DNA of 64,000 nt from DUZB01 sp963747555 (GTDB taxonomy: Bacteria > Desulfobacterota > DSM-4660 > Desulfatiglandales > Desulfatiglandaceae): positions 138,838 through 202,837 of the forward strand of contig CAVVFZ010000017.1 in NCBI GenBank assembly GCA_963747555.1, written 5' to 3'. Positions 54,387-63,626 of this stretch are shown here, piece after piece. The notes beneath the pieces are model-generated. The model saw only the letters and a list, made by a program, of their open reading frames with translations. It made no database searches and had not been told where the DNA came from. The first letter of the stretch is position 1. Every line of letters starts with the position of its first letter. The translations under genes and the position numbers were made by a program.

Positions 54387-54719
54387 GAAGCACTGAAAAA
54401 ATACCCTTGACTACAGGAGTTTGAAAACAGCGACAATCGATTATCTTACATCGAGACTTATGCTACCACAATTTCACTGAACTTTCCAAGGTTCAGAATG
54501 GTACTCGTCTATGGCCCCCTACCATAGAAGTAGACCGAGGAAGTGAAAGGAATGTTATCAAGGCTGGCATATCCATTCTTGCATTGAGAGCCTTTCAATT
54601 TCTGGCCCATAAAATCCTTGAAATCTATTGGAAACTGGTCTATTCCCGATGCTGACTTAAAGAAAGCATCCTTCTTCTGTGATCGGACAAACCGAAAATT
54701 GGTCAACCCCAACATATTG
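54387..54719. other. Gap with a small unrecognised frame
   Basis: A minus-strand frame of 68 residues (54509-54715) ends five bases before the group II intron boundary. It has no recognised family and could be the remnant of a gene interrupted by the intron. Confidence 0.35.
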
Positions 54720-55000
54720 GTGCGCCACGAGGGCCCAAATTACCAGCGGGTGAAAGTCCCGTCCGGGAAATTGTCGGTACATCCCGGTAGCTCCCAGGCA
54801 TTGAGGCAGGGAGACCTCCTTGGTGAAGGCCTGGGGACAAATGTAAGCTTTTAGGTTGCAGCAACCTGACAGGCCGTAACGCGAGTGAACCTTGAGCGGG
54901 CCCCGAAAGTACAGTCGTGGAAGTCGACCCGCCCAATATTCGGGGAAGGCCGCAGCGAGATAGGGAACGCGTACCGCTCCGGCCGCAGCCGGCTTGACAG
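54720..55000 (+). mobile_element. Truncated group II intron (5' part, domain I)
   Basis: The sequence begins GTGCGCC, the conserved 5' end of bacterial group II introns, and carries the typical GGTGAAAGTCCCG and CCGTAACGCGAGTGAACC stretches and GGGCCCCGAAAGTACAG. Short GC helices alternate with GAAA-like loops, unlike coding DNA. There is no reverse-transcriptase frame and no domain V downstream, so it is a 5' fragment. The 3' limit is approximate. Recognition is by recalled pattern only. Confidence 0.6.
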
Positions 55001-55017
55001 ACGCCAACATCATCCAT

Positions 55018-55690
55018 TTGTTTCCAAGCCGTTATTCAATCAATAATCATAAATCGGCAATCATAAATCCTTAAGGGCTCCCTCAACATATGGAGTTTCC
55101 ACCAAATATTGAGGCCAAACGAATCTTTTCACCTTTTCTACGCTTTTCCTCCATTTATCTAATCCACCGTTATTACAGAAATATTAGGGACTTTTGAGTT
55201 TCCTTCGGTTGTTGGCAGGCCTTTTGCAATTACGATTTGTTATAATCCTGTTCACCTCTCCTAAAAGGGAAGTCTCTATCATTTTATTGGGAAGGGGGTA
55301 TTACTTAACGAAGGGCTACGGAAGTCTTTTACAGAGGTGAAAATAGGGAAGGGGATAAGCAGTAGGAGGTTGTGAAAGATGAACTCCCACATTGAATGCA
55401 TAAGAATCTAAGGTGGGCTAAGCCCGCAACCCAAAATGAGAAAAAACTACCCTCTTCAAAAGCCGTCAAGAAGCCTATTGTACGCAGAGCTCCAGACCTT
55501 CCGGAAAATTTTCGTGTTTTTTGTGACAGGTTTTCGGGCAATAAGGCACTAAAAAGATGCCAAAGGTTGTGGTCATATTTGACCGTTTATCATATTTGAC
55601 CACCATTTCGATTCCTCCACCAACCTTTGGATGTTGAATATTAATTGATAAATCAATTTTTTAGATCAAATAGGGGTGCGCTCATCCAGC
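55018..55690. other. Gap without recognised gene
   Basis: AT-rich. A 67-residue open frame at 55396-55599 is lysine/arginine-rich and without a ribosome site or family resemblance. Probably non-coding. Confidence 0.45.
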
Positions 55691-55707
55691 TTGGCACAAG
55701 CCTTGTG
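55691..55707 (+). promoter_or_regulatory. Sigma-54-like promoter of the Trp-rich secreted protein
   Basis: TTGGCACAAGCCTTGTG: perfect -24 element and spacing, but the -12 dinucleotide is GT in place of GC. Ends 97 bases before the start at 55804. Confidence 0.5.
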
Positions 55708-55803
55708 TATATCTTTGATTTTAAGACCGCAGACAGGTCAGAGAGATTTCTGAATTTGGGAATATGCCTTGATCATCACCATGGAATTTAAGGAGTAACT
55801 GCT

Positions 55804-56451
55804 ATGAAAAAGAGAAATATCGTTATCCGCTTTTTACTTTTTGGAACAATAATTTGCTCATTGGTACTTTTATCTCATATTCCGACGATGGCAGTGGATG
55901 TGAATGTGAATGTAGGCGTGAATATTCCGCTGCCTCCCGCTATCGTATTTTCAGCGCCTCCACAATTGGTTGTGATACCTGAAACATATGTATACGCCGA
56001 CCCTGACGTAGACGTGGATATCTTCTTCCACAGTGGTTGGTGGTGGCGTCCGTGGGAAGGGCGTTGGTATCGCTCTCGAAATTATGATTCAGGTTGGGGT
56101 TACTATAAACACGCTCCACCTTTTTATAGTCAAGTGCCTTCACATTGGAGGGATGACTATAGGGAGCATAAATGGAAAGGGCATAAATGGGACCACAAAC
56201 CAATACCTCACGATCAAGTTCAACGGAACTGGAAAAAATGGGAACATGACAAACATTGGGAGAAGCAAAACACTTGGGACGTCAGAGATTTGCGGCGCGA
56301 AGAGAACTCCCAAGGACAACATAAAGAGGTACAGACACAACACCAGCCAAAACAGTCTCAGCCTCAAGATGAAAAATCTGATAAAAAGGATAATGGAAAA
56401 GGTAATAAAAAAGATAATAAAAAAGATAATGGAAAAGGTAATGGAAAGTAG
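55804..56451 (+). CDS. Secreted Trp/Lys-rich protein of unknown function
   Basis: 215 residues with a signal peptide (MKKRNIVIRFLLFGTIICSL...MAVDVNV). Then a Val/Pro-rich stretch (PPQLVVIPETYVYADPDVDV), a Trp/Tyr/His-rich core (HSGWWWRPWEGRWYRSRNYD, HWRDDYREHKWKGHKWDHK) and a low-complexity tail alternating KKDN and GKGN. The general layout resembles small exported proteins of Desulfobacterota with an aromatic core; no named family is assigned. A periplasmic or outer-surface location is inferred. Behind a sigma-54-like promoter, like the pilin modules. Confidence 0.7.
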   Translation: MKKRNIVIRFLLFGTIICSLVLLSHIPTMAVDVNVNVGVNIPLPPAIVFSAPPQLVVIPETYVYADPDVDVDIFFHSGWWWRPWEGRWYRSRNYDSGWGYYKHAPPFYSQVPSHWRDDYREHKWKGHKWDHKPIPHDQVQRNWKKWEHDKHWEKQNTWDVRDLRREENSQGQHKEVQTQHQPKQSQPQDEKSDKKDNGKGNKKDNKKDNGKGNGK

Positions 56452-57332
56452 GATGACAAAAGATTATCCCACAATGAAAAGGCTGCCGTAAGGGAACTGG
56501 CCACCAAACTTGTCAATGGCGAGTGACCGAGATGACGATCATCTACTTGCTTTATACAAACGGGATGGGTATTGGGTGCGGTCAGCAAATCCAACTTTGT
56601 CGGATTGCGCTTCCGAGAGCCGGTGTATCGGACATTGCGAGAGTTGGTTATGTCATACTTTGAACTCTATTTTAACGTGTCGCGAGAAAAGACTTTGCGG
56701 GGCTACACGGTGCCGCTTAATCTGAAAGCGTTTGACAAGGGGAATTGGATGAGCGTTGATGAGCCACTGGAAAGCATAGCGAAGCATTTGGACGAGATAC
56801 GCCAAGTCCCAGTGCTGAAGAAAACAATGATAGCCGAACTCTCCCCGATGGATGAGCGTTCGTACAAAGCTGGATTGTTGGGGGTGAATGAAGCAGGCTT
56901 GCATAGACCAGCGCATTCGGACCGATAGAGTCCATGCCACACCAACAGCCAGTACCCTCCAATCACTGCATGCATGTTGAAGTGTTAAGAATACAGATGA
57001 TTGCGCCATATCTCAGGCTCGACCTCCATGATTGTTCTGTCAGTGTTGCACGGTTTTAGGCAGCTTGGTGTGATGGCTGAAGCAAGGAATGTGGAATCAT
57101 AGGCTCCCATAAGAAAACCTGAATCGATAGTCCCAAACCAAAGCTGAAGATTTCGGGTGCAAATCATGGTGATCTGACATAAACTCTTGTTTCGGTGAAG
57201 AGAAATCTCTTTTGAAAGCGTGATCCAACCAAGGATTGGGGGGATAATGACGACTGCAAAGGCTCGTACTCTGTGTCAACGACGCAAAATGTATGGGCTT
57301 TTTCATTTTGATGATATGTAGAGGATTTTCTG
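56452..57332. other. Gap with a gene remnant
   Basis: Frame 56572-56928 (118 residues; SNFVGLRFREPVYRTLREL, MSYFELYFNVSREKTLRGYT, LKAFDKGNWMSVDEPLESIA) looks like real protein and faintly recalls the C-terminal part of transglutaminase-like proteins. Upstream frames (from about 56460) appear to be its broken N-terminal part. The rest is unassigned. Confidence 0.35.
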
Positions 57333-57401
57333 ATGGCCGCAAAACCAACCTACGAAGAATTGGAACACGATAAAAATCGATGTAACAAGGAGACGTTATA
57401 A
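57333..57401 (+). CDS. 22-residue ORF: PAS-kinase leader remnant or upstream ORF
   Basis: MAAKPTYEELEHDKNRCNKE and two more residues. KPTYEELE is a common N-terminal leader of PAS signalling proteins in this phylum. It stops one base before the PAS gene at 57403 and contains that gene's AAGGAG, so translation of the two could be coupled. It may be only the stump of a longer kinase gene. Confidence 0.4.
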   Translation: MAAKPTYEELEHDKNRCNKETL

Positions 57402-57402
57402 A

Positions 57403-57786
57403 ATGAATGACAATGAGCAGGAAAAACAATTGGGGGAACTGATCAAGCTTGCGATGGACTGTATGGGGGTTGCCGTCACGATTATCGATACAAAAGGAAC
57501 ACTTTTATACTATAATCAGCATGCAACGAATATTTTGGACCGGAAACCGGAGTACATCGGAACGGATACCCATTCACATCACAAAAAGGCAGATAGTAAT
57601 AAAAAAATGGATCTGATGCTCAAGGAATTTAAGGAGGGAAGAAAGGCCCCTTTTCGTTACGAGGCAAAACCCTATGGAAAAATCATCTTCGTGACGGTTT
57701 CACCCATTTTAAAAAATGGTGAGTTCGTCGGATGTGTTCAAACTGCAAGGCCTAATAATACTGTAACAGAGAATGAATCCCTCTAA
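57403..57786 (+). CDS. Stand-alone PAS-domain protein (DUF438/PAS_10-like)
   Basis: 127 residues forming a single PAS domain: MDCMGVAVTIIDTKGTLLYY, NQHATNILDRKPEYIG, the His-rich loop HSHHKKADSNKKMD, and PYGKIIFVTVSPILKNGEF. The HSHHK loop sits where DUF438-type PAS domains have a CHPPKS loop. No output domain is attached. It may sense a cofactor or redox state and act on a partner. AAGGAG lies 10 bases before ATG 57403. Confidence 0.8.
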   Translation: MNDNEQEKQLGELIKLAMDCMGVAVTIIDTKGTLLYYNQHATNILDRKPEYIGTDTHSHHKKADSNKKMDLMLKEFKEGRKAPFRYEAKPYGKIIFVTVSPILKNGEFVGCVQTARPNNTVTENESL

Positions 57787-57824
57787 CCTCAGAAACAATG
57801 CGATTTGCTTGCATGCGTAAGCAT

Positions 57825-57885
57825 CCTCCGGCATAGCCGGAGGCTTTACGATTGCTGGCCCCTCGAAGGGGCCTGATCGCAATCG
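57825..57885. repeat. REP-like tandem hairpins
   Basis: CCTCCGGCATAGCCGGAGG (57825-57843) is a near-perfect hairpin. Just after it GGCCCCTCGAAGGGGCC (57857-57873) is nested in an outer stem CGATTGC...GCAATCG (57849-57855 with 57879-57885). Confidence 0.6.
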
Positions 57886-58086
57886 GCAAAACAAAACCGA
57901 GAACCATACATAATTCGGGCTTTGGTTCCCCAGTTTTCCGTTTCTGGAAACCCAGAATCTATAGGTACTCGGTGGAACCGTTGAGCTGGGGCATTTTTTA
58001 GTGGCAAGACGTCTGCCCCTTGGATCGCGTCTTACATCTCTCGAATGACCGTGCTTTAAATCCCGGAACTGTCAAACTCTGGGAGT

Positions 58087-58105
58087 CCACCGGCACAGCC
58101 GGTGG
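58087..58105. repeat. REP-like hairpin
   Basis: CCACCGGCACAGCCGGTGG is a perfect 8-bp stem with a 3-base loop and shares the CCGGCAxAGCCGG core with the unit at 57825. Confidence 0.6.
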
Positions 58106-58165
58106 TTTACCCTGGATTAATTATAAGAGGCTTCAGGCCCCAGGGACTTTTTTGGAGCAATTGCC

Positions 58166-59518
58166 ATGCGACTCACGCGGAAGGTATTCCACGACCTTGC
58201 TATCTGGATGGCGGGCTTCGGCCTGTCCATAGGTATCATGTTTCCATTCTTTGTGATTATGTTAGGGATGCCGCGTGATATAGCGCTTACGCCCCTTTTC
58301 TTTTCTGCCTGCATGGCCGCGGGGATTCTGGCAGCTGTCATCAACTACAGCCTGGCCCGCTGGGTAGTTGGTGTTCGTCTGCGTCTTCTTGCTACAGGCA
58401 TGGGTCACGTAGAACAGAACTTACAGTCCATGTCATTTGACAACGATCTATCCAGATGCACCCCTGAAAACTGCTCTATTGCAGTGGATTCCGAAGACGA
58501 AATTGGTGAAAGTGCCGTGGCCTTCAATCGCCTCGTTGAAGCCTTGGCGGTCTCAATGAGGACGCAATCTGCGGTCAGGTCGTTCTCGGAAATGCTGACC
58601 AGTCAGTTGGAGATAGAGAGCCTGGCCGATAACGCCCTGCGTCAGTTCTTCGAGCACACGGGAGCAGCGGGTGGCCTTATCCTTTACGAATTGGCCGGCG
58701 AACTCAAGATCGCGGCATCGCGCGGCTTGCGAAATCCCGAAACCGTGCTGGAGAGCGATCACATCCAAGTCGTCATTCGTACCGGAGAAAGGCAAGTCAT
58801 CTCGATTCCCGAAGGAGTCCGGGTCGAAGGTGTTCTAACAGACTTTCGGCCCAGCGAGATCATCGTGTTCCCGATCACCTACAAGAGCGTTCCTCTGGGC
58901 ATCATGGTCTTGGCCACCGGCGGTACGTTCGACGCGGACCATCGAGCGCTTATAGACCTGTTCCTGCAGGGACTTGGGCTGGCTCTGAATAATGCTTTGA
59001 TCCACGATCGTTTGCAACGCCTGGCGGCATTGGATTCGCTGACTGGAATATACAATCGCCGTTTTGGTCTCGGTCGTCTGCACGAGGAATTTGGTCGAGC
59101 GGTTCGTGCGAACACGCCCATTGGGATTCTGATGCTGGACATCGATCACTTCAAGGTTGTCAACGATACATACGGCCATTTGGTCGGGGATCGTATCCTG
59201 AAGTCGGTCTGCTCCATAGCCCGCTCCGCGCTGCGTGAAGGCGATGTTTTTCTTCGTTATGGCGGCGAGGAGTTCCTGGCGGTCCTTCCAGCTGCGTCTG
59301 CAGATGACCTTCGAATAGTTGCCGAGCGAGTTCGCAGGTCGGTTGAGGACAGCTTTCTGGCCGAAGGCGAGATGTCGGTAAAGGTTACCCTGAGCGTAGG
59401 CGGGGCGGCCTACCCTAATCAGAATGTCGAGAAGGAAGATGGTTTGATCCAGTTGGCAGACGAGGCGCTCTATCGAGCCAAGGAATCAGGCAGAAATCGC
59501 GTCGAGATAACCGGTTAA
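58166..59518 (+). CDS. Membrane diguanylate cyclase (HAMP-GAF-GGDEF)
   Basis: 450 residues. Two transmembrane helices (about 12-35 and 43-65) with almost no periplasmic loop, a HAMP-like linker, a GAF domain (about 135-270) and a GGDEF domain with LDSLTGIYNRR, LDIDHFKVVNDTYGH and the active loop RYGGEEF. An inhibitory I-site REGD lies five residues before GGEEF. It should make c-di-GMP with product inhibition. Balanced in this window by the HD-GYP protein at 6344. Confidence 0.93.
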   Translation: MRLTRKVFHDLAIWMAGFGLSIGIMFPFFVIMLGMPRDIALTPLFFSACMAAGILAAVINYSLARWVVGVRLRLLATGMGHVEQNLQSMSFDNDLSRCTPENCSIAVDSEDEIGESAVAFNRLVEALAVSMRTQSAVRSFSEMLTSQLEIESLADNALRQFFEHTGAAGGLILYELAGELKIAASRGLRNPETVLESDHIQVVIRTGERQVISIPEGVRVEGVLTDFRPSEIIVFPITYKSVPLGIMVLATGGTFDADHRALIDLFLQGLGLALNNALIHDRLQRLAALDSLTGIYNRRFGLGRLHEEFGRAVRANTPIGILMLDIDHFKVVNDTYGHLVGDRILKSVCSIARSALREGDVFLRYGGEEFLAVLPAASADDLRIVAERVRRSVEDSFLAEGEMSVKVTLSVGGAAYPNQNVEKEDGLIQLADEALYRAKESGRNRVEITG

Positions 59519-59754
59519 ACGTCCTTGGACAGGCTGTTGAACACTTCCAAGGCTTGAAATGGCAGTTTTCACAAAATGAAGGCTGTTCGGAGCCATGATG
59601 AGCAAGAAATCCTCTGTCCCCATCTACCGCTTGGTAGAAAGATGGTGGTTGTAAAGTTGACAGTTACGGCCTGGAAGAATGACAGCGGTCGGCCTATTGA
59701 AATTCCCCCAACAGAACAGGATCTTGCGTGGTTGTTCGAAAAATCAGTGAGGAA

Positions 59755-62088
59755 ATGATGGGAACGATGAAAGATACGTCTGAGATTTCCGAACTCAGGC
59801 AGCAGGCGGAAAAGTATCTTGGCATAGAGCCTGACGACACGGAACTGTCTTCCGAAATGTCGCCTGAAAAGATGGCGAGTCTTATCCACGAACTTCAGGT
59901 TCATCAGATTGAGTTAAAAATGCAGAACGAGGAACTCCGCCGCATACAGGATGCCCTTGAAAAGACGCGGGACAAGTATTCTCATCTGTATGACTTTGCG
60001 CCGATCGGCTATTTTACGGTGGACCAAAAGGGCATCATCGATGAGGCGAATCTCACCATCGCCTCCATGTTGGGCGTAGAGCGGGACGTCTTGCTCGGAC
60101 AGTCTTTTACTCGCTTTGTCCTGCGAGATGACCAGGACATTTTTTATAAATACCGGCAACGGCTTCTGGAAACAGAGACACCCCAGCCCTGTGAGTTGCG
60201 GCTTGTGAAAAAAGATGGTCATGCATTTTATGCCCGTTTAGAGTGCATTGTCATCACAAACAAGGGGAACGATTCTAAACAGATCAGAGTGGCAGTAAAT
60301 GATATCACCGGGCGTAAGGAGGCGGAGGCGCTGCGGGAGTCGGAAGAAAAGTACCGGGTACTTTTTGAGGTAAGCACCCACGGCATACTTATTACCGATG
60401 TTGGAACGGGGCAGTTTGTAGATGCAAATTTATCCGTCTGCCAGATGCTCGGATATTCAAAAGCCGAGTTGCTTCAGCTGGGTATAGTGGACATACACCC
60501 AAGGGACTCGCTGGATCTTGTGTTCTCAGATATCAAGCTTATAGAACAAGGTGGGAAGCCGGTGGGTCACGCGATTCCGTGCTTACGGAAAGACGGCACA
60601 GTTTTATATGCTGATATCGTTGGTTCAAAAACAATCGTCCACGGGCGTAGATGCAATGTGGGCTTCTTCACTGACACAACCGATCGCAAGCTGGCAGAGG
60701 AGGCACTGCGGGAGAGCGAGGAACGCTATCGGTTTTTAGTTGAGGAATCCAATGATATCATTTGGACTTTCGATTTGTCGTCGATGACTTACACTTATTT
60801 CTCAAATTCGGTTGAGAGGATTCTTGGTTATCCTCCAGAAGCGGGGCGTGTTGTCACATTGGATAATGTTTTTTCCTCTACGACCAAAAAGCAGGTGATG
60901 TCTGCCTTCAGCAAATTATTGAGTGCCGATAGTGATTCAACTCGGATTTTATTGGAGGCGGAACATCTATGCAAAGATGGCGGAACGGTTTGGATGGAAA
61001 TTAATGCTCTTTTGCATAGAGACAGCCTTAATCAACCGGTATGCTTCACAGGTATTTCACGCGACATAACCGATCGGAAGCGCGCAGAGGAGGCGCTGAC
61101 GGAAAGTGAAGCGTTTTTGAAAACGCTGATTAACGCGATCCCGATTCCTGTTTTTTATAAAGACAGGAATGGAAAATATCTTGGATTCAACAGTGCTTTC
61201 GAGACGTTTGTCGGGGAAACAAAGGAGAGGCTGATAGGCAAATCCGTATTCGATATTAATCCTCCGGAATTAGCGGAAATATATCATACCGAGGATGACA
61301 AACTCTTCCATGGTGGAGGGATACAACGTTACGAGTCTCAGTGGAAAAATGCCCATGGAGAGTTGCGTGATATCATCTTCAACAAGGCAGTTTTTACTGA
61401 CAGTAAAGGAACCGTTACCGGACTGCTCGGGGCAATTACCGACATCACCGAGAGAAAGCAGGCTGAAGATGCGCTGAAGGAGAGTGAAAAGAAATTCTCC
61501 ACACTCTTTAAAACAAGTCCTGTTTATATTGCCTCCATAGCTCTTGATGACGGGTACTTTCTGGATGTAAACGATGCCTTCACAAATATTACAGGTTATC
61601 AGCGAGATGAAGTATTGGGACGTACCGCAGTTGAAATAGGTTTATGGTTTGAGCCGGAAGAAAGGGTCAAGTTCATCAAGCTTGCTCAGCAACACGGAGG
61701 CTTTCATGAAGAGGAGGTGAGGTTCAGGAGAAAGAATGGCGAGCCCCTATTCGGAATTTGGTCCGCTGAAAAGATCGAATTAGGTGGTAAGGCCTGCCTC
61801 ATCAGCGTGCTTGTAGACGTTACAGAACGAAGGAAAGCTCAGGAGGCCCTGCGGCAAGAAAGAGACAAACTGCGTATTGCCCTTTCTGAAATTAAAACCC
61901 TGAGCGGATTAGTTCCAATCTGTTCCAATTGTAAAAAAATACGAGATGATCAAGGATACTGGAATCAGATTGAAAAATATATCGGTGAGCATTCCAACGC
62001 GCAATTCTCTCATGGTATCTGTCCGGAATGCGCGAAAAAGCTTTATCCGGATTTTGAACTTTATGATGATGAAGGCAAGCTCATTTAG
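59755..62088 (+). CDS. Multi-PAS sensor protein with C-terminal Cys-rich module
   Basis: 777 residues. Five PAS domains, each ending in a DITxRKxAE-type linker, are separated by short coiled coils (ALRESEEKYRVLFE, ALRESEERYRFLVE, ALTESEAFLKTLIN, ALKESEKKFSTLFK). There is no histidine kinase, GGDEF or EAL domain. Instead it ends with CSNCKKIRDDQGYW and HGICPECAKKLYPD, a CxxC...CxxC module likely to bind zinc. Several ATGs compete (59755, 59758, 59767); AGGA precedes 59755. Output is probably by protein interaction (inference). Confidence 0.87.
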   Translation: MMGTMKDTSEISELRQQAEKYLGIEPDDTELSSEMSPEKMASLIHELQVHQIELKMQNEELRRIQDALEKTRDKYSHLYDFAPIGYFTVDQKGIIDEANLTIASMLGVERDVLLGQSFTRFVLRDDQDIFYKYRQRLLETETPQPCELRLVKKDGHAFYARLECIVITNKGNDSKQIRVAVNDITGRKEAEALRESEEKYRVLFEVSTHGILITDVGTGQFVDANLSVCQMLGYSKAELLQLGIVDIHPRDSLDLVFSDIKLIEQGGKPVGHAIPCLRKDGTVLYADIVGSKTIVHGRRCNVGFFTDTTDRKLAEEALRESEERYRFLVEESNDIIWTFDLSSMTYTYFSNSVERILGYPPEAGRVVTLDNVFSSTTKKQVMSAFSKLLSADSDSTRILLEAEHLCKDGGTVWMEINALLHRDSLNQPVCFTGISRDITDRKRAEEALTESEAFLKTLINAIPIPVFYKDRNGKYLGFNSAFETFVGETKERLIGKSVFDINPPELAEIYHTEDDKLFHGGGIQRYESQWKNAHGELRDIIFNKAVFTDSKGTVTGLLGAITDITERKQAEDALKESEKKFSTLFKTSPVYIASIALDDGYFLDVNDAFTNITGYQRDEVLGRTAVEIGLWFEPEERVKFIKLAQQHGGFHEEEVRFRRKNGEPLFGIWSAEKIELGGKACLISVLVDVTERRKAQEALRQERDKLRIALSEIKTLSGLVPICSNCKKIRDDQGYWNQIEKYIGEHSNAQFSHGICPECAKKLYPDFELYDDEGKLI

Positions 62089-62612
62089 TAGGTGAAAGCA
62101 CTCACTTCCTATATACAACATTCGTTTGATTTAACTGGCAAATAAAGTAAGATTGATCTGCCAGCCTAAAGCGATTTTGGCCGTTTTGCGGTGAGGTATC
62201 ATGCAAGAAAGTTTCAAAATCCTTGAAGCTGCGGACTGGAAAGATGACTTGGTAACCTTCACCTGCTTAACTTTCCAGGTTTGAAATGCTAACCTTCACA
62301 AACAATTTGTTTGTTCAAAAAAAACATTCCTTTCTCAAATTACCCCAGCGCCATTTTTCAACTACCTGATTTGATTTGTAATATTTCAATAATGGTGAGC
62401 AAATATACCTATTTCATCCCCTTGAAAATCCCCCTTTACATCCATCCAAGACAGTGCTTTTTAGTCTATAGATATTGATCGTAAAGATTCTCACCCAAAT
62501 CTAAATCGACTGTAATTAGGCCCTATACGTAAAATTGTCCATATTTAGAGCGTTTTTTCATATCATCCTATTGTAGGTATTCCCACCAATCATTCAAGCT
62601 CTATCCAGGAGG
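62089..62612. other. Gap without recognised gene
   Basis: AT-rich, no long frame and no clear repeat. Nothing assigned. Confidence 0.5.
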
Positions 62613-62840
62613 TTGGCGCATGAAAAAACATGTCAAGATGTGCATGCCTTGCTCCCAATAGGGTGCAGTAGAACCCGTTGGGAGTTCAAATCTTTTCTAC
62701 ATAAAGCCAAGCCCACCGTGATCAGTGTTCCGAGTGGGATTGGAAATGGGGAGTCTTTGACCTTTCAAATTACAGCGACGGATATCGGTGGCCTGTCATC
62801 TCAAGACGCCTGCACGGTGTTAGTGGGTGGAAACCAGTAG
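62613..62840 (+). pseudogene. Remnant of a secreted PKD/Ig-like lipoprotein
   Basis: After GGAGG, ATG 62620 starts a signal-like MKKHVKM; in the neighbouring frame HALLPIGCS resembles a lipobox, and the same frame ends GESLTFQITATDIGGLSSQD, the last strand pattern of PKD/Ig-like repeats. The middle of the gene is missing. A deletion plus frameshift remnant of a surface protein is inferred. Confidence 0.4.
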
Positions 62841-62937
62841 ACGCAACCGTTACACAATCTATAGGAGCCTAAAACTTTATTCAAACAAACCTTCCAAAAA
62901 GCGGATTCTTAGTAAAAACAGAAAAAGGGGGTAAACG

Positions 62938-63261
62938 ATGCCATATATTATAACGACTTCATTGTATCCAAGTCATAAAGCTTCCGAAGTAGGAAAAAAG
63001 TACCTCGAAGCGATGAAAAAATTTCCTCCGGATGAAAATTTGGGGACCCATGTTGTGCCATCTGCTATAAGGGCAACAGAGCAAGGCATAAAGGTCGTAG
63101 GAATTTTGGAGATAAAGAAAGGGAAATTTGAAGAGTCTTTCACTCGTGTTGTAAATTTTATGGTGATGTTCCGGGATATTCCGGGATTTGAATATACAAT
63201 TGATACCTATCTTACGGTAACAGAAGCCCTTGCAACGCTAGGCATGAGCATACCTGAATAA
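62938..63261 (+). CDS. Conserved small protein of unknown function
   Basis: 107 residues from ATG 62938 (AAAGGGGG upstream). MPYIITTSLYPSHKASEVGK, PPDENLGTHVVPSAIRATEQ, GIKVVGILEIKKGKFEESFT, MVMFRDIPGFEYTIDTYLTV. The alternation of strands and helices and the size suggest a dimeric ferredoxin-like (alpha/beta-barrel) protein. No family name or function is assigned. Its neighbour at 63627 is of a similar structural class. Confidence 0.75.
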   Translation: MPYIITTSLYPSHKASEVGKKYLEAMKKFPPDENLGTHVVPSAIRATEQGIKVVGILEIKKGKFEESFTRVVNFMVMFRDIPGFEYTIDTYLTVTEALATLGMSIPE

Positions 63262-63626
63262 TTGTGTCTGCCCGAAAGGGATCAATATTCTTTTCCTGCT
63301 AACGAGTTAAGAGGCAGGGCCATCTTGGCTCTGCCTCCCTTATCTTTGTCGAGAACTGACTATATTATCCCATCGACATACGCGACATATTTACGTGTTC
63401 CAGACCTCGTTAGGTTAAAAATTTTTCAGTTCCAAAATTGTATGGGGATACAATCGCTTCAGGCAAGAAAACCATGTTTTGGAACAGAATTGGACAGTCT
63501 TAATTTTTACGCATTGAATGATATCAATTCGTTGGGCTCTGTAAGCACTCACGCGATTTGTCGTATGATAAATCACGAGAGAAGTATGCTTACCCATTAA
63601 TTGTAATAAGAAAGGAGGCAGAACAA
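63262..63626. other. Spacer with terminator and ribosome site of the EthD gene
   Basis: Contains the hairpin at 63311-63337. The open frame through the spacer (63262-63600) has no start context and is not credible as a gene. Confidence 0.5.
63311..63337 (+). terminator. Strong hairpin after the small protein gene
   Basis: GAGGCAGGGCCA, loop TCT, TGGCTCTGCCTC: a 12-bp stem with one G-U pair, 50 bases after the stop at 63261, followed by CCTTATCTTT. A plausible terminator, though the T-tract is interrupted. Confidence 0.55.

Larger units (their letters stand above)
57787..58165. other. Intergenic region rich in REP-like hairpins
   Basis: No gene. It contains three or four GC-rich hairpins (separate entries) and the presumed promoter of the diguanylate cyclase gene. 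Confidence 0.55.

Noticed and set aside
54657..55017. Open frames of about 100 codons on the minus strand
   Set aside because: They lie across the group II intron fragment and have no protein resemblance.
63262..63600. 112-codon open frame
   Set aside because: It starts at the preceding stop, runs through a terminator hairpin and has no resemblance to a protein family.
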